Source of the DNA: Algirhabdus cladophorae
Lineage (GTDB): Bacteria; Pseudomonadota; Alphaproteobacteria; Rhodobacterales; Rhodobacteraceae
Direction: 5' to 3'
Length of the DNA stretch: 64,000 nucleotides
NCBI RefSeq assembly: GCF_044772865.1
Contig: NZ_CP173029.1
Span: 434,001 to 498,000 of the forward strand
In this document: one piece after another, positions 8,312 through 16,136 of the stretch
Position numbering within the stretch: position 1 is the first letter of the stretch
How the letters are laid out: each line of letters starts with the position of its first letter
Notes under the pieces: generated by a model
Told to the model about the DNA's origin: nothing
What the model saw: the letters and a program-made list of their open reading frames with translations, nothing else
The model's database searches: none
Made by a program: the position numbers and the translations under genes

Positions 8312-8793
8312 ACTTGTCGTCAAACCAGATCGTCGCGCTGACAATCAAAGCGGCCCGTGGTGCCGGGTTTCCGTTGGCGCAGGCTGAAATGTTTGCCAGC
8401 GCCACGGCGCAACATCTGATCCAAAGCCGCGCGGTTGGTGATCTATCGCAGGCGTTGATCCATACGCCAGACAGTCCGGTTCTGGAATTTCCGTGCATGC
8501 TGGATGATCTGTGCCTCAGAAGCAGTCTGAGCCTGTCCAACATTCGCTTGCCCGACTTGTTGCGCAGTTACGCGGAAACCGCAGCATTCGAAGTCAAATG
8601 TATCCAAGCCGGCAAGACCCTGCTGTTGAAATACATGTCGGATCGCCCCAGCCTTGCCAGCCCGACGGCTCGGGTGCCGATGGACCCTGTGCTTTGGGCG
8701 CATTTGAACAAGTTGGCGGCGAAAACCTATGTCCCGGCAAGTGAGGAAAGCCGTCTCAGCGGTGCTGGTGCCGGGCTGTCCGATAACGACTAG
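8308..8793 (+). CDS. DUF3726 domain-containing protein
   Basis: This 161-residue cytosolic protein matches the pattern I associate with DUF3726 (LSSNQIVALTIKAARGAG at the N-terminus, then an AEMFASATAQHLI helix). The helix arrangement recalls the first domain of Ldh_2-type malate/sulfolactate dehydrogenases, but no catalytic part is present. Its start overlaps the end of the 551-residue protein by 4 bp, which implies coupled translation and suggests a complex or joint pathway. Its 3' end overlaps the 3' end of truA on the opposite strand by 4 bp. Function unknown. Confidence 0.75.
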   Translation: MNLSSNQIVALTIKAARGAGFPLAQAEMFASATAQHLIQSRAVGDLSQALIHTPDSPVLEFPCMLDDLCLRSSLSLSNIRLPDLLRSYAETAAFEVKCIQAGKTLLLKYMSDRPSLASPTARVPMDPVLWAHLNKLAAKTYVPASEESRLSGAGAGLSDND

Positions 8794-9566
8794 GCTGCGT
8801 GGTTAAAGGGATCGTTTTGGTATCCGACGCTCTCCAAATACAGTCCGTGCGGTGGGCAAACTGGCCCGCAGGCGGCGCGGTTTTGCGCCCTTAAGGCTGC
8901 CCCAACGTCATCTGGTGTCCATGATCCGGCACCAACCCGTTCCAGCGTTCCAACGAAACTGCGGACTTGGTTGTGCAAAAACGATCGCGCCCGCACAGCA
9001 AAGCGAAATTCGGTACCTTGGGCGTAGGCATGTGCTGTGATGTCCAAGGCGTCCAATGTGCGCACCGGCGAATTGGCCTGACAGATCGACGAGCGAAATG
9101 TCGTGAAATCATGGCGCCCCAAAAGCTGTGCTGCCCCTGCCTTCATGGCCGCGAGGTCCAGATCGTGCCGCACATGCCAGACCAATCCTGCGTCATGGGT
9201 CACAGGCGCGCGGCGCGTCACCAAGCGAAACACATACCGACGCTCAAAGGCCGAAAACCGTGCGTGCCATTCATCCGAGACTTGCGCGCAATCAACAATG
9301 GCCACGGGCAATGGTTTCAAATGGTAATTCAAAGCCTCAGACAGACGAAAAGGTTGCCAATCGCGTTGCAAATCCACATGGGCCACTTGCCCCCAGGCAT
9401 GGACCCCTGCGTCGGTCCGACCCGCAGCCGCAATCGTATGCGTTTCTGGCTCTAGCTTAGCCAAAGCGGCCTCAATCGCACCTTGCACCGATGGCTGGTC
9501 CGCTTGCCGCTGCCATCCGGCAAAGGGTGCACCGTTATAATCGACTTTGAAGGCATATCTGGGCAT
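8790..9566 (-). CDS. truA: tRNA pseudouridine(38-40) synthase TruA
   Basis: TruA converts uridines 38-40 in the anticodon arm of many tRNAs to pseudouridine. The 258-residue product starts MPRYAFKVDYNGAPFAGWQRQ, typical of the family. It carries the catalytic aspartate in AAGRTDAGVHAWGQ (Asp52), and later FRSSICQANSPVRT and SFLHNQVRSFVGTL. The ATG at 9566 is chosen because the family begins there; a longer frame to 9635 adds 23 unlikely residues. It is divergent from ycjX, so the promoters for both must lie in the 98 bp between them. Confidence 0.96.
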   Translation of the reverse strand: MPRYAFKVDYNGAPFAGWQRQADQPSVQGAIEAALAKLEPETHTIAAAGRTDAGVHAWGQVAHVDLQRDWQPFRLSEALNYHLKPLPVAIVDCAQVSDEWHARFSAFERRYVFRLVTRRAPVTHDAGLVWHVRHDLDLAAMKAGAAQLLGRHDFTTFRSSICQANSPVRTLDALDITAHAYAQGTEFRFAVRARSFLHNQVRSFVGTLERVGAGSWTPDDVGAALRAQNRAACGPVCPPHGLYLESVGYQNDPFNHAA

Positions 9567-9664
9567 AGGAGGGGCATACCCAAGGGGAGGAGGCTTTGCA
9601 AACTCCCCCTTGGCATTTGGCCGTGCAGAACCCATCTTGGGGTAAATTCGTAAGGATAAAACGT

Positions 9665-11080
9665 TTGGTACTCAGCACTTTGGCCGATGGCCTGACCCGT
9701 TCGGTCGAGGCCGTGGGCGACACTTTGACAGCGCCTTTTCAACCAGCCTCGCTGCGGCTGGGCGTGACGGGGCTCAGCCGTGCAGGCAAGACGGTCTTTA
9801 TTACGTCGCTTGTCGCCAATCTGTTGGATCGTGGGCGTATGCCCGGCCTGCAGGGGGCCGCTAACGGGGCGATCCAAGCGGCCTATTTGCAACCCCAGCC
9901 CGATGATACGGTGCCCCGTTTTGACTACGAGGCGCATCTGGGCGCGCTCACCTCTGCTGCGCCGAAATGGCCCGACAGCACGTCTTCGATCAGTCAATTG
10001 CGGGTCTCTCTAAAGGTGCAGCCAAGGGGGCTTTTGGGCGGGTTGTCAGGCCCCAAAACGGTGCATTTGGACATTGTGGATTATCCGGGTGAATGGCTGC
10101 TGGATCTTGCCTTGCTGGACAAAAGCTATAGCCAGTGGTCGGCCGAAGTGCTGGAGCGGATTGAAAATCGCGCAAGTGCTGAAGCCTTCTTACAGACCGT
10201 TCTAAACGCTGATGTCACCGCAAAAATTCAAGAACCTGCGGCACAGGCTTTGGCCCGCGCCTTTACCCAATATTTGCATCAGGCCCGCAAAGACGGGTTT
10301 TACGATTGCACGCCGGGCCGCTTTATTCTGCCCGGTGATTTGGCAGGCAGTCCGGCGCTGACCTTTGCGCCTTTGCCAAAAACCGATGCGCCGCGCCGTA
10401 GCCTTTATCGCGAGATGGAGCGCCGGTTTGAGGCCTATAAATCCCGCGTGGTCAAACCGTTCTTTCGGGACCACTTTGCCAAGATTGACAGACAAGTCGT
10501 GCTGGTTGATGCATTGGGCGCAATCCACAAAGGTCCGCAAGCTGTTGAAGATATGCGCACTGCTTTGGCGGATATCCTTGGGGCGTTTCGGCCGGGTAAA
10601 AATGCGTTTCTGAGTCAGATATTTCTGGGCAAACGCGTGGAAAAGATCCTTTTTGCGGCCACCAAAGCAGACCATTTGCATCATACCCAGCACCCGCAGC
10701 TTACGGGTATTATGCAGGCGTTGATCCGCGAGGCCCGTGATCGCGCGCAGTTTGCAGGGGCCACGACACAGGCCATGTCCATGGCGGCCTTGCGTGCCAC
10801 AGTGGAACAAACGTTGGATCATGACGGCAGGTCGTTGAACTGTGTGCGGGGCACCTTGCTGAACACCGGAAAAGAAGCTGCGTTTTACCCTGGGGATCTG
10901 CCAGAGGATCCTAATCATTTGCTTGGCCCGGCCCGTGATGGGGCTGCGGCGTGGTTGGATCAGGACTATCAGGTTATGTCTTTTGCGCCCTCGGTTTTGA
11001 ACCTGCAACCGGGCAATGGCCCGCCGCATATCCGCCTGGACCGGGCTGCGGAATTTCTGATCGGAGACCGCCTGACATGA
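9665..11080 (+). CDS. ycjX: YcjX-like P-loop ATPase/GTPase (DUF463)
   Basis: This protein of about 471 residues belongs to the YcjX/DUF463 family. The Walker A motif is GLSRAGKT (residues 36-43 from the proposed start), and IVDYPGEW a little further on resembles a Walker B/switch segment. The start is uncertain: I chose the TTG at 9665, with AAGGA about 10 nt upstream, because it opens right at the family start (VLSTLADGLTRSVEAVGD). Another TTG at 9596 would run into the truA promoter. It overlaps the next gene by 4 bp (ATGA). In other bacteria YcjX is paired with YcjF and linked to envelope stress; the exact function is unproven. Confidence 0.88.
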   Translation: MVLSTLADGLTRSVEAVGDTLTAPFQPASLRLGVTGLSRAGKTVFITSLVANLLDRGRMPGLQGAANGAIQAAYLQPQPDDTVPRFDYEAHLGALTSAAPKWPDSTSSISQLRVSLKVQPRGLLGGLSGPKTVHLDIVDYPGEWLLDLALLDKSYSQWSAEVLERIENRASAEAFLQTVLNADVTAKIQEPAAQALARAFTQYLHQARKDGFYDCTPGRFILPGDLAGSPALTFAPLPKTDAPRRSLYREMERRFEAYKSRVVKPFFRDHFAKIDRQVVLVDALGAIHKGPQAVEDMRTALADILGAFRPGKNAFLSQIFLGKRVEKILFAATKADHLHHTQHPQLTGIMQALIREARDRAQFAGATTQAMSMAALRATVEQTLDHDGRSLNCVRGTLLNTGKEAAFYPGDLPEDPNHLLGPARDGAAAWLDQDYQVMSFAPSVLNLQPGNGPPHIRLDRAAEFLIGDRLT

Positions 11081-12081
11081 CCAAGCCGCCCAAGGGCCCT
11101 GTTCTGATCGATCTTGAAACAGAGCCGCATTTAGACAGCACGCCCGATACGGCACCCCCCGTGCCAGACCTCGCCGTACCCACCCCGTCGGGCCAAGCCA
11201 TGCAAACAATGGCTGTTTTGGCCGCACGCAAACCGTCATCCTTGGCCAAATGGTTTTGGTCCCTGTTAGGGGCCTTGATCAGTTTCATGGTTTCACTGGC
11301 GGCCTATGATTTTGTGATTGGTCTGATCGCGCGCAACCCCATTTTGGGCTACGCGGCGCTTGGGCTAACAGGGCTTTTTGTGTTGGTTTTGCTGATCATC
11401 GCATTGCGCGAACTGGCGGCCTTTGGCCGAATCAGACGGCTGGATCATGTACAAGCCGCAGCAATCAAGGCGCAGGCTGACGGTGATTTGAACGCGGCAA
11501 AAGCGGTGATTGCCCAATTGCAGAGGCTCTATGCGGGACGCGAGGACACGCGCTGGGGGCGCGAAAAGCTGATAGAAACGCAAGGCGATGTGTTTGAGGC
11601 CGATGCGCTATTGCAGCTGGCAGAATTGCATCTTTTGGGGCCACTGGATGCTGCTGCCATGAAAGAGGTTGAAGCCGCCGCACGTCAAGTGGCCACAGTC
11701 ACTGCAATTGTGCCCTTGGCTTTTGCAGATGTGGTCGCTGCCCTGACGTCGAATGTTCGGATGATCCGCCGCATCGCCGAGATTTACGGCGGTCGCAGTG
11801 GCGCGCTGGGCAGTTGGCGTTTGACCCGTACGGTGCTGACCCATTTGGTGGCCACGGGCGCTGTGGCTGTGACAGATGATCTGATCGGCACCCTTGCGGG
11901 GGGCGGTGTTTTGGCCAAGGTCAGTCGTCGTTTTGGCGAAGGCTTGGTCAACGGGGCACTGACTGCCCGTGTCGGTGTTGCAGCCTTGGAAGTCTGCCGC
12001 CCTCTGCCGTTTACCAGTCAAACCCGGCCTAACATTGCAGGCATCGTCAAACGTGCACTAACCGGGTTATTTGGCTTTTAA
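11077..12081 (+). CDS. ycjF: YcjF family inner-membrane protein (TIGR01620/DUF697)
   Basis: This 334-residue protein is encoded directly after ycjX with an ATGA overlap. The N-terminal 55 residues are proline-rich and probably cytosolic. Two hydrophobic helices follow (about 65-90 and 95-120), then a soluble DUF697-like region with the VATGAVAVTDDLIG segment and a C-terminal helical end. The YcjX/YcjF pair is conserved in proteobacteria, and the membrane protein probably anchors the P-loop partner. Its stop is only 6 bp from the stop of the convergent flavoprotein gene. Confidence 0.88.
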   Translation: MTKPPKGPVLIDLETEPHLDSTPDTAPPVPDLAVPTPSGQAMQTMAVLAARKPSSLAKWFWSLLGALISFMVSLAAYDFVIGLIARNPILGYAALGLTGLFVLVLLIIALRELAAFGRIRRLDHVQAAAIKAQADGDLNAAKAVIAQLQRLYAGREDTRWGREKLIETQGDVFEADALLQLAELHLLGPLDAAAMKEVEAAARQVATVTAIVPLAFADVVAALTSNVRMIRRIAEIYGGRSGALGSWRLTRTVLTHLVATGAVAVTDDLIGTLAGGGVLAKVSRRFGEGLVNGALTARVGVAALEVCRPLPFTSQTRPNIAGIVKRALTGLFGF

Positions 12082-12087
12082 CTCAGG

Positions 12088-13845
12088 TCAGTAGACGTCG
12101 CGCTGATAGCGACCTGCTTTGCCCAGTCCGGCCACATATTGCTTGGCGGCATCCGCATCCATACCACCAAATTCTGCGACGACCTCGCAAATGGTCTGGT
12201 CGACATCAGCGGCCATACGGGTCGCATCACCGCACACATAGATCGCAGCGCCTTTGGACAGCCAGTCGTAAAACACAGCCCCGTCTTTGCGGATCAGATC
12301 CTGCACATAGACCTTTTCCGCCCCATCGCGCGACCACGCCAGTGAGGTTTTGGTCAAAACGCCCGAGGAGGCCCAATCTTCTAATTCAGTACGGTACAAA
12401 AAGTCTGTTTTTTGATGCTGGTCCCCGAAAAAGAGCCAATTTTCACCCTTTGATTGTTGTGCAGCGCGTTCTTCAAGGAAGGCCCGAAATGGTGCAATAC
12501 CTGTGCCGGGGCCGATCATGATCACTGGCGTTGCTTCATCTGCGGGTAAATGGAAATGCGCCGACTTTTGAATGTAGACGCCGACCTGACCACCGGGCTG
12601 CAAGCGCTGCCCAAGGTAGGTCGAGGCAACACCTTTGCGCGCTGTGCGCAGATCATAGTGGACTTCGCCCACGGTCAGATGCACCTCGCCGGGGTGTGCT
12701 TTGGGGCTGGAAGCGATGGAATAGAGACGGGGCTGTAAAGGACGCAGCCCATCGACAAAGGCCTGTGGGTCCAGATTGAGGTCGCCCAATTCGATCAGGT
12801 CAATGATCTGACTGTTCTCATCAGGTTTCTCGATATCCCACAATTCAAGTGTGGAGGGCGTGACCGTGGTTAAATCCAATCGGTTCAAAAGCGCTGCGCG
12901 CAGCGACGTAGGTGTGTCTTTCAGCATCACGGCCTCGGACCCGTTAAATCCGCCTGCGGCCAGCAATTCGGACACTTCAAGGGGGCAATTGGTGGGCCAC
13001 AGACCCAAGGCGTCGCCCACTTGATACTCCAGATCTTCACCTCCGCCGGCAAGACTGATTTCAATGTGATTAACCGTTTTGGCGGAACCCTCGCCACTCA
13101 GTTTGTCCACCTTCATCAAGGTGCCTGCAAAGGGGCGATTTTTGTCGAACATTGGGCCTGCGGCCTCGGGTTCCGGGGCGCTGCTGGCACCGGCTGCGGC
13201 GATAAAGGCCCCTGTCTCGAAAACCCCGGTTTTCCACGCAGCATAGGCGTCTTCATAGGCCACGTCACAGGCCACCATATCCAAAACGCGCGTGGCACCC
13301 AATTCCGCCAAGCGTGCATCCAGATCGCGGGCGGCTTGGTTGAATTCGGCGTAGCTGGTGTCGCCCAAACCGCAGACAGCAAAATTCAGGCTGGCGGGTA
13401 AGGCAGGTGCATCAGGGCCCATCAAGGCTGCATGAAATTGAACCGCGTTGTCTGCAGGCTCGCCTTCGCCAAAGGTAGCGGCGATTATGGTCATATGTTC
13501 GATACCGGCCAATTGCGCCGGATCAAAGTCATCCAAGGCGCTGATTTTTGCGTCAAACCCCTTGGTTTTGGCGTATTTACGCAAGTCTTTGGAAAGGCTT
13601 TCGCAGGTGCCGGATTGCGATCCGTACAGAATCGTCATCTCGGTCGCGGGGGCCTCATCAGCGCCGCCAGTGGCGTTGGCGGCGGCAGCCATGGCTTGCA
13701 ACCCGGACAACAGTCCGTTCAACCAATTGCGCTGGTCGCGATCAAATGGCGCGTCCTCGGCAATCAGACCTTGGGTGCGGGTGGCTTCGGTTCGGCCGAT
13801 GGCATCGGCAAGGGCAGTGGTGATCTGACGGTCTTGCTTGGTCAT
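12088..13845 (-). CDS. Sulfite reductase flavoprotein subunit (CysJ-like diflavin reductase)
   Basis: The product of 585 residues is an FMN/FAD/NADPH electron donor. A flavodoxin domain starts at about residue 69 (MTILYGSQSGTCESL). The FAD-binding region contains RLYSIASS, and the nucleotide-binding domain contains GPGTGIAPFRAFLEER. The chain ends KAGRYQRDVY, the tail typical of CysJ. It passes electrons from NADPH to a siroheme enzyme, which here is the gene 12 bp upstream on the same strand. Together they would reduce sulfite to sulfide for cysteine synthesis, or nitrite to ammonia. The two genes form an operon read from about 15.6 kb. Confidence 0.9.
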   Translation of the reverse strand: MTKQDRQITTALADAIGRTEATRTQGLIAEDAPFDRDQRNWLNGLLSGLQAMAAAANATGGADEAPATEMTILYGSQSGTCESLSKDLRKYAKTKGFDAKISALDDFDPAQLAGIEHMTIIAATFGEGEPADNAVQFHAALMGPDAPALPASLNFAVCGLGDTSYAEFNQAARDLDARLAELGATRVLDMVACDVAYEDAYAAWKTGVFETGAFIAAAGASSAPEPEAAGPMFDKNRPFAGTLMKVDKLSGEGSAKTVNHIEISLAGGGEDLEYQVGDALGLWPTNCPLEVSELLAAGGFNGSEAVMLKDTPTSLRAALLNRLDLTTVTPSTLELWDIEKPDENSQIIDLIELGDLNLDPQAFVDGLRPLQPRLYSIASSPKAHPGEVHLTVGEVHYDLRTARKGVASTYLGQRLQPGGQVGVYIQKSAHFHLPADEATPVIMIGPGTGIAPFRAFLEERAAQQSKGENWLFFGDQHQKTDFLYRTELEDWASSGVLTKTSLAWSRDGAEKVYVQDLIRKDGAVFYDWLSKGAAIYVCGDATRMAADVDQTICEVVAEFGGMDADAAKQYVAGLGKAGRYQRDVY

Positions 13846-13857
13846 GGTGATCTCCGT

Positions 13858-15579
13858 TTAGGCAGGAAGCTGAATAAGGGACGGCAGCGCATCATCGGGA
13901 ATGCGCCGGGCAAAAGAGAGAAAGGTTTCGGTGCCTTCGCGATCCGACAGGTACCGCGCCACCAGCGTTTCCAATACCTCGCAAACGTCTCGCGCGGCCA
14001 CGGGGCCGCACAGCGGGCGGGCGATCCCGCGATCGCTGTCATTCCCGCCGCCCAAAACGATGTGATAGCCTTCGCTGCCATCGGGGGCTGCAGTGCCCAT
14101 CAGGCCGATGTCGCCAATGTAATGCTGGGCGCAGGAATTGGGGCACCCTGTGAGGTGGATGTTGATCGGACTATCGAGGCTAAACTTGCTTTCCAGATGC
14201 CGCACAATCGATGTGGCGTCTTGTTTGGTATAGGCCAGCGCCAGTTTGCAGCCCGCCTTGCCGGTACAGGCCACAGCCCCTGCCGCAAAGGACGTGGCGC
14301 TATGGCCCAATCCCACCTCGGCCAAACTGGCCGTGACTGCATCCACATCTGCATCGGCGATGTGAGGGATCAGTGTGTTTTGCCATACGGTAAAGCGTAC
14401 ATCGTTTTGGCCGTAGTGTTGGGCCAGCTCGCCTATGCGGGTCATCTGTTGAACAGATAAATAGCCCACTTCCTGGGCCAAACCGACATAGTTCATCGCC
14501 TCGCCTGCCTGAGGGTGGACGCCGATGTGACCCGTGCGATCAATCGGTAAGCGCGGGGCGTCATGGACGTCGCCTTGGTGGATCAGTTCAACATCTGGGG
14601 CCAGATCTGCCAGTGCTTCTTTGGTGCGTTCGATAAACCAGTCAAAGCCTTCGCGGTCCAACAGGTATTTCAACCGTGCACGTTTGCGGTTGGTGCGATC
14701 CCCGTGTTCGACAAATACCCGCAACATCGCATGACCAATATTCACCGTGTCTTTGGGGTGGCATAGTACACCTGTGTCGCGGGCAAAATCCTTGTGCCCG
14801 GTGATGCCGCCCAACAAAATTCGGCAGTAAATGCCGGGGTCCACGCCATCGGTGACTTCTGCGGCCTGAAACGAGATATCGTTGGTGTCGCTGACGCAGG
14901 ACAATATTCCGCCATTGTCGAACGAAATGTTGAATTTGCGTGGAATTGCCTGCAACTCCCGCGTGGCTTGGATCCGTTGGCCCAGTCGAACAGCGTAGGG
15001 AAGAAGGTTGATCAGTTCCTGCCGGTCGAACCCAGCAGTGGGTGAGGCCGTTAGATTGCGCGCGCTGTCCGCACCAGTGCCGTGGCACGAAAGACCCACG
15101 TCGCGCAGCGCGAAAAACACGTTCAGCACGTCTTTTGCCGCGATCTCGCGCAGTTGCAGATTGCCGCGCGTTGTCACATGGGCATAGCCGCCCGCATAGG
15201 TCTGGGCGATTTGGGCCAAGGCGACCAGTTGATCCCCGCGCATCAAACAGCCGGGCAGGCGCATACGGATCATATAGCCGGGGCTATTTGGTTCAACGTT
15301 GAAAAAGCCCAGATGCCGCAGCATGAACTGGTCAAGGCCCGTGGCCATCTCACCTGCGTCGGTCCAGGCTTCAAGCTTGGCCCACATATCCAGCGGATGC
15401 AGTTCCAGCTTGGCTATTTCTTCTTTACACAGCTCATCAATCGGCGTGCCATGGACATGGGCCGCCTCAGGTGCTGTATCGCCGCTCGAACCGGCAAAGA
15501 GACGTTCGAGACCCAGCTTGCCCAAGGCCTCGACCAGATAGGCCTGTTGTTCAGAAGAAAAACCGGATCCTTGCGACAT
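13858..15579 (-). CDS. Siroheme/4Fe-4S sulfite or nitrite reductase (NirA-type)
   Basis: This 573-residue hemoprotein has two ferrodoxin-like half domains, with HVTTRGNLQLRE in the first. The siroheme-[4Fe-4S] cysteines are visible as CTGKAGC (Cx5C) and TGCPNSCAQH (Cx3C) in the C-terminal third. The pattern GYMIRMRLPGCLM...LTTR-like is closer to NirA/ferredoxin-type reductases than to enteric CysI, yet the gene is coupled to a CysJ-like flavoprotein. Assimilatory sulfite reduction is the most likely role; nitrite reduction is the alternative, and the sequence alone does not decide. Cytosolic, first gene of the two-gene operon. Confidence 0.85.
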   Translation of the reverse strand: MSQGSGFSSEQQAYLVEALGKLGLERLFAGSSGDTAPEAAHVHGTPIDELCKEEIAKLELHPLDMWAKLEAWTDAGEMATGLDQFMLRHLGFFNVEPNSPGYMIRMRLPGCLMRGDQLVALAQIAQTYAGGYAHVTTRGNLQLREIAAKDVLNVFFALRDVGLSCHGTGADSARNLTASPTAGFDRQELINLLPYAVRLGQRIQATRELQAIPRKFNISFDNGGILSCVSDTNDISFQAAEVTDGVDPGIYCRILLGGITGHKDFARDTGVLCHPKDTVNIGHAMLRVFVEHGDRTNRKRARLKYLLDREGFDWFIERTKEALADLAPDVELIHQGDVHDAPRLPIDRTGHIGVHPQAGEAMNYVGLAQEVGYLSVQQMTRIGELAQHYGQNDVRFTVWQNTLIPHIADADVDAVTASLAEVGLGHSATSFAAGAVACTGKAGCKLALAYTKQDATSIVRHLESKFSLDSPINIHLTGCPNSCAQHYIGDIGLMGTAAPDGSEGYHIVLGGGNDSDRGIARPLCGPVAARDVCEVLETLVARYLSDREGTETFLSFARRIPDDALPSLIQLPA

Positions 15580-16136
15580 GTTTATTGTGTCCTTTCGGCA
15601 AATGGCGGCGTCTGCCTAAACGGGCAGGGCCCACAACAGGGAGGAAGTGTTTGTGTGTCGCCATCGTTGCCGAAAACACGAAAGGTCATTGTAGCCACGT
15701 TGCCATCAATGCAGCGGTGCAGGTTGCCCGACACGCTTGCACTCCAACAGGCCAATCCGAGGCAAAAGTGTCAAGGTGGATGCTGCTGTGCAGCAAAGTC
15801 TGTGCAAGGTAAAACATCGATCTGTGAATTTTTGTGCAAACAGCCCCCGCTTCCCTTTGGGTTTCGGCCAATAATTGGGCGTTTGGCAAACTTGACTGAG
15901 AATCGGTCTGCAGCGGGGTAACCCCCAAAAGGCGCATGTCGCGCAGGCTGCCGTGCACCCCCTAGACCACGCCCTTTCAACGCCCTATAAGCAGCCGCAT
16001 GACGGGTTATTCGGTTCAAATTATTCGAATTATATCCCCGGCGCTCTGCTAATCCAGAGCCGCCGGGCCAATGGCGTTGAGACCCTCGCGCCGCCCATTA
16101 ACCCTTGCCGAAATTCCAAGTATAGGACGCCACAAA
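15580..16136. promoter_or_regulatory. Divergent promoter region between the reductase operon and ileS
   Basis: These 557 bp hold no convincing gene; the short frames here lack ribosome sites and family resemblance. The region must contain promoters for the minus-strand reductase operon and for ileS. A perfect dyad, TGCTGC-TGT-GCAGCA, lies at 15781-15795 and could be an operator, but no regulator can be named. The stretch just before ileS (about 16015-16035) is A/T-rich and suits a promoter. Confidence 0.45.

Noticed and set aside
10202..11239. 345-codon minus-strand frame
   Set aside because: Antisense to ycjX, rich in Arg and Gln, no start signal.
15686..15958. 90-codon minus-strand frame in the gap before ileS
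   Set aside because: No ribosome site and unnatural composition; the gap is better read as a promoter region.
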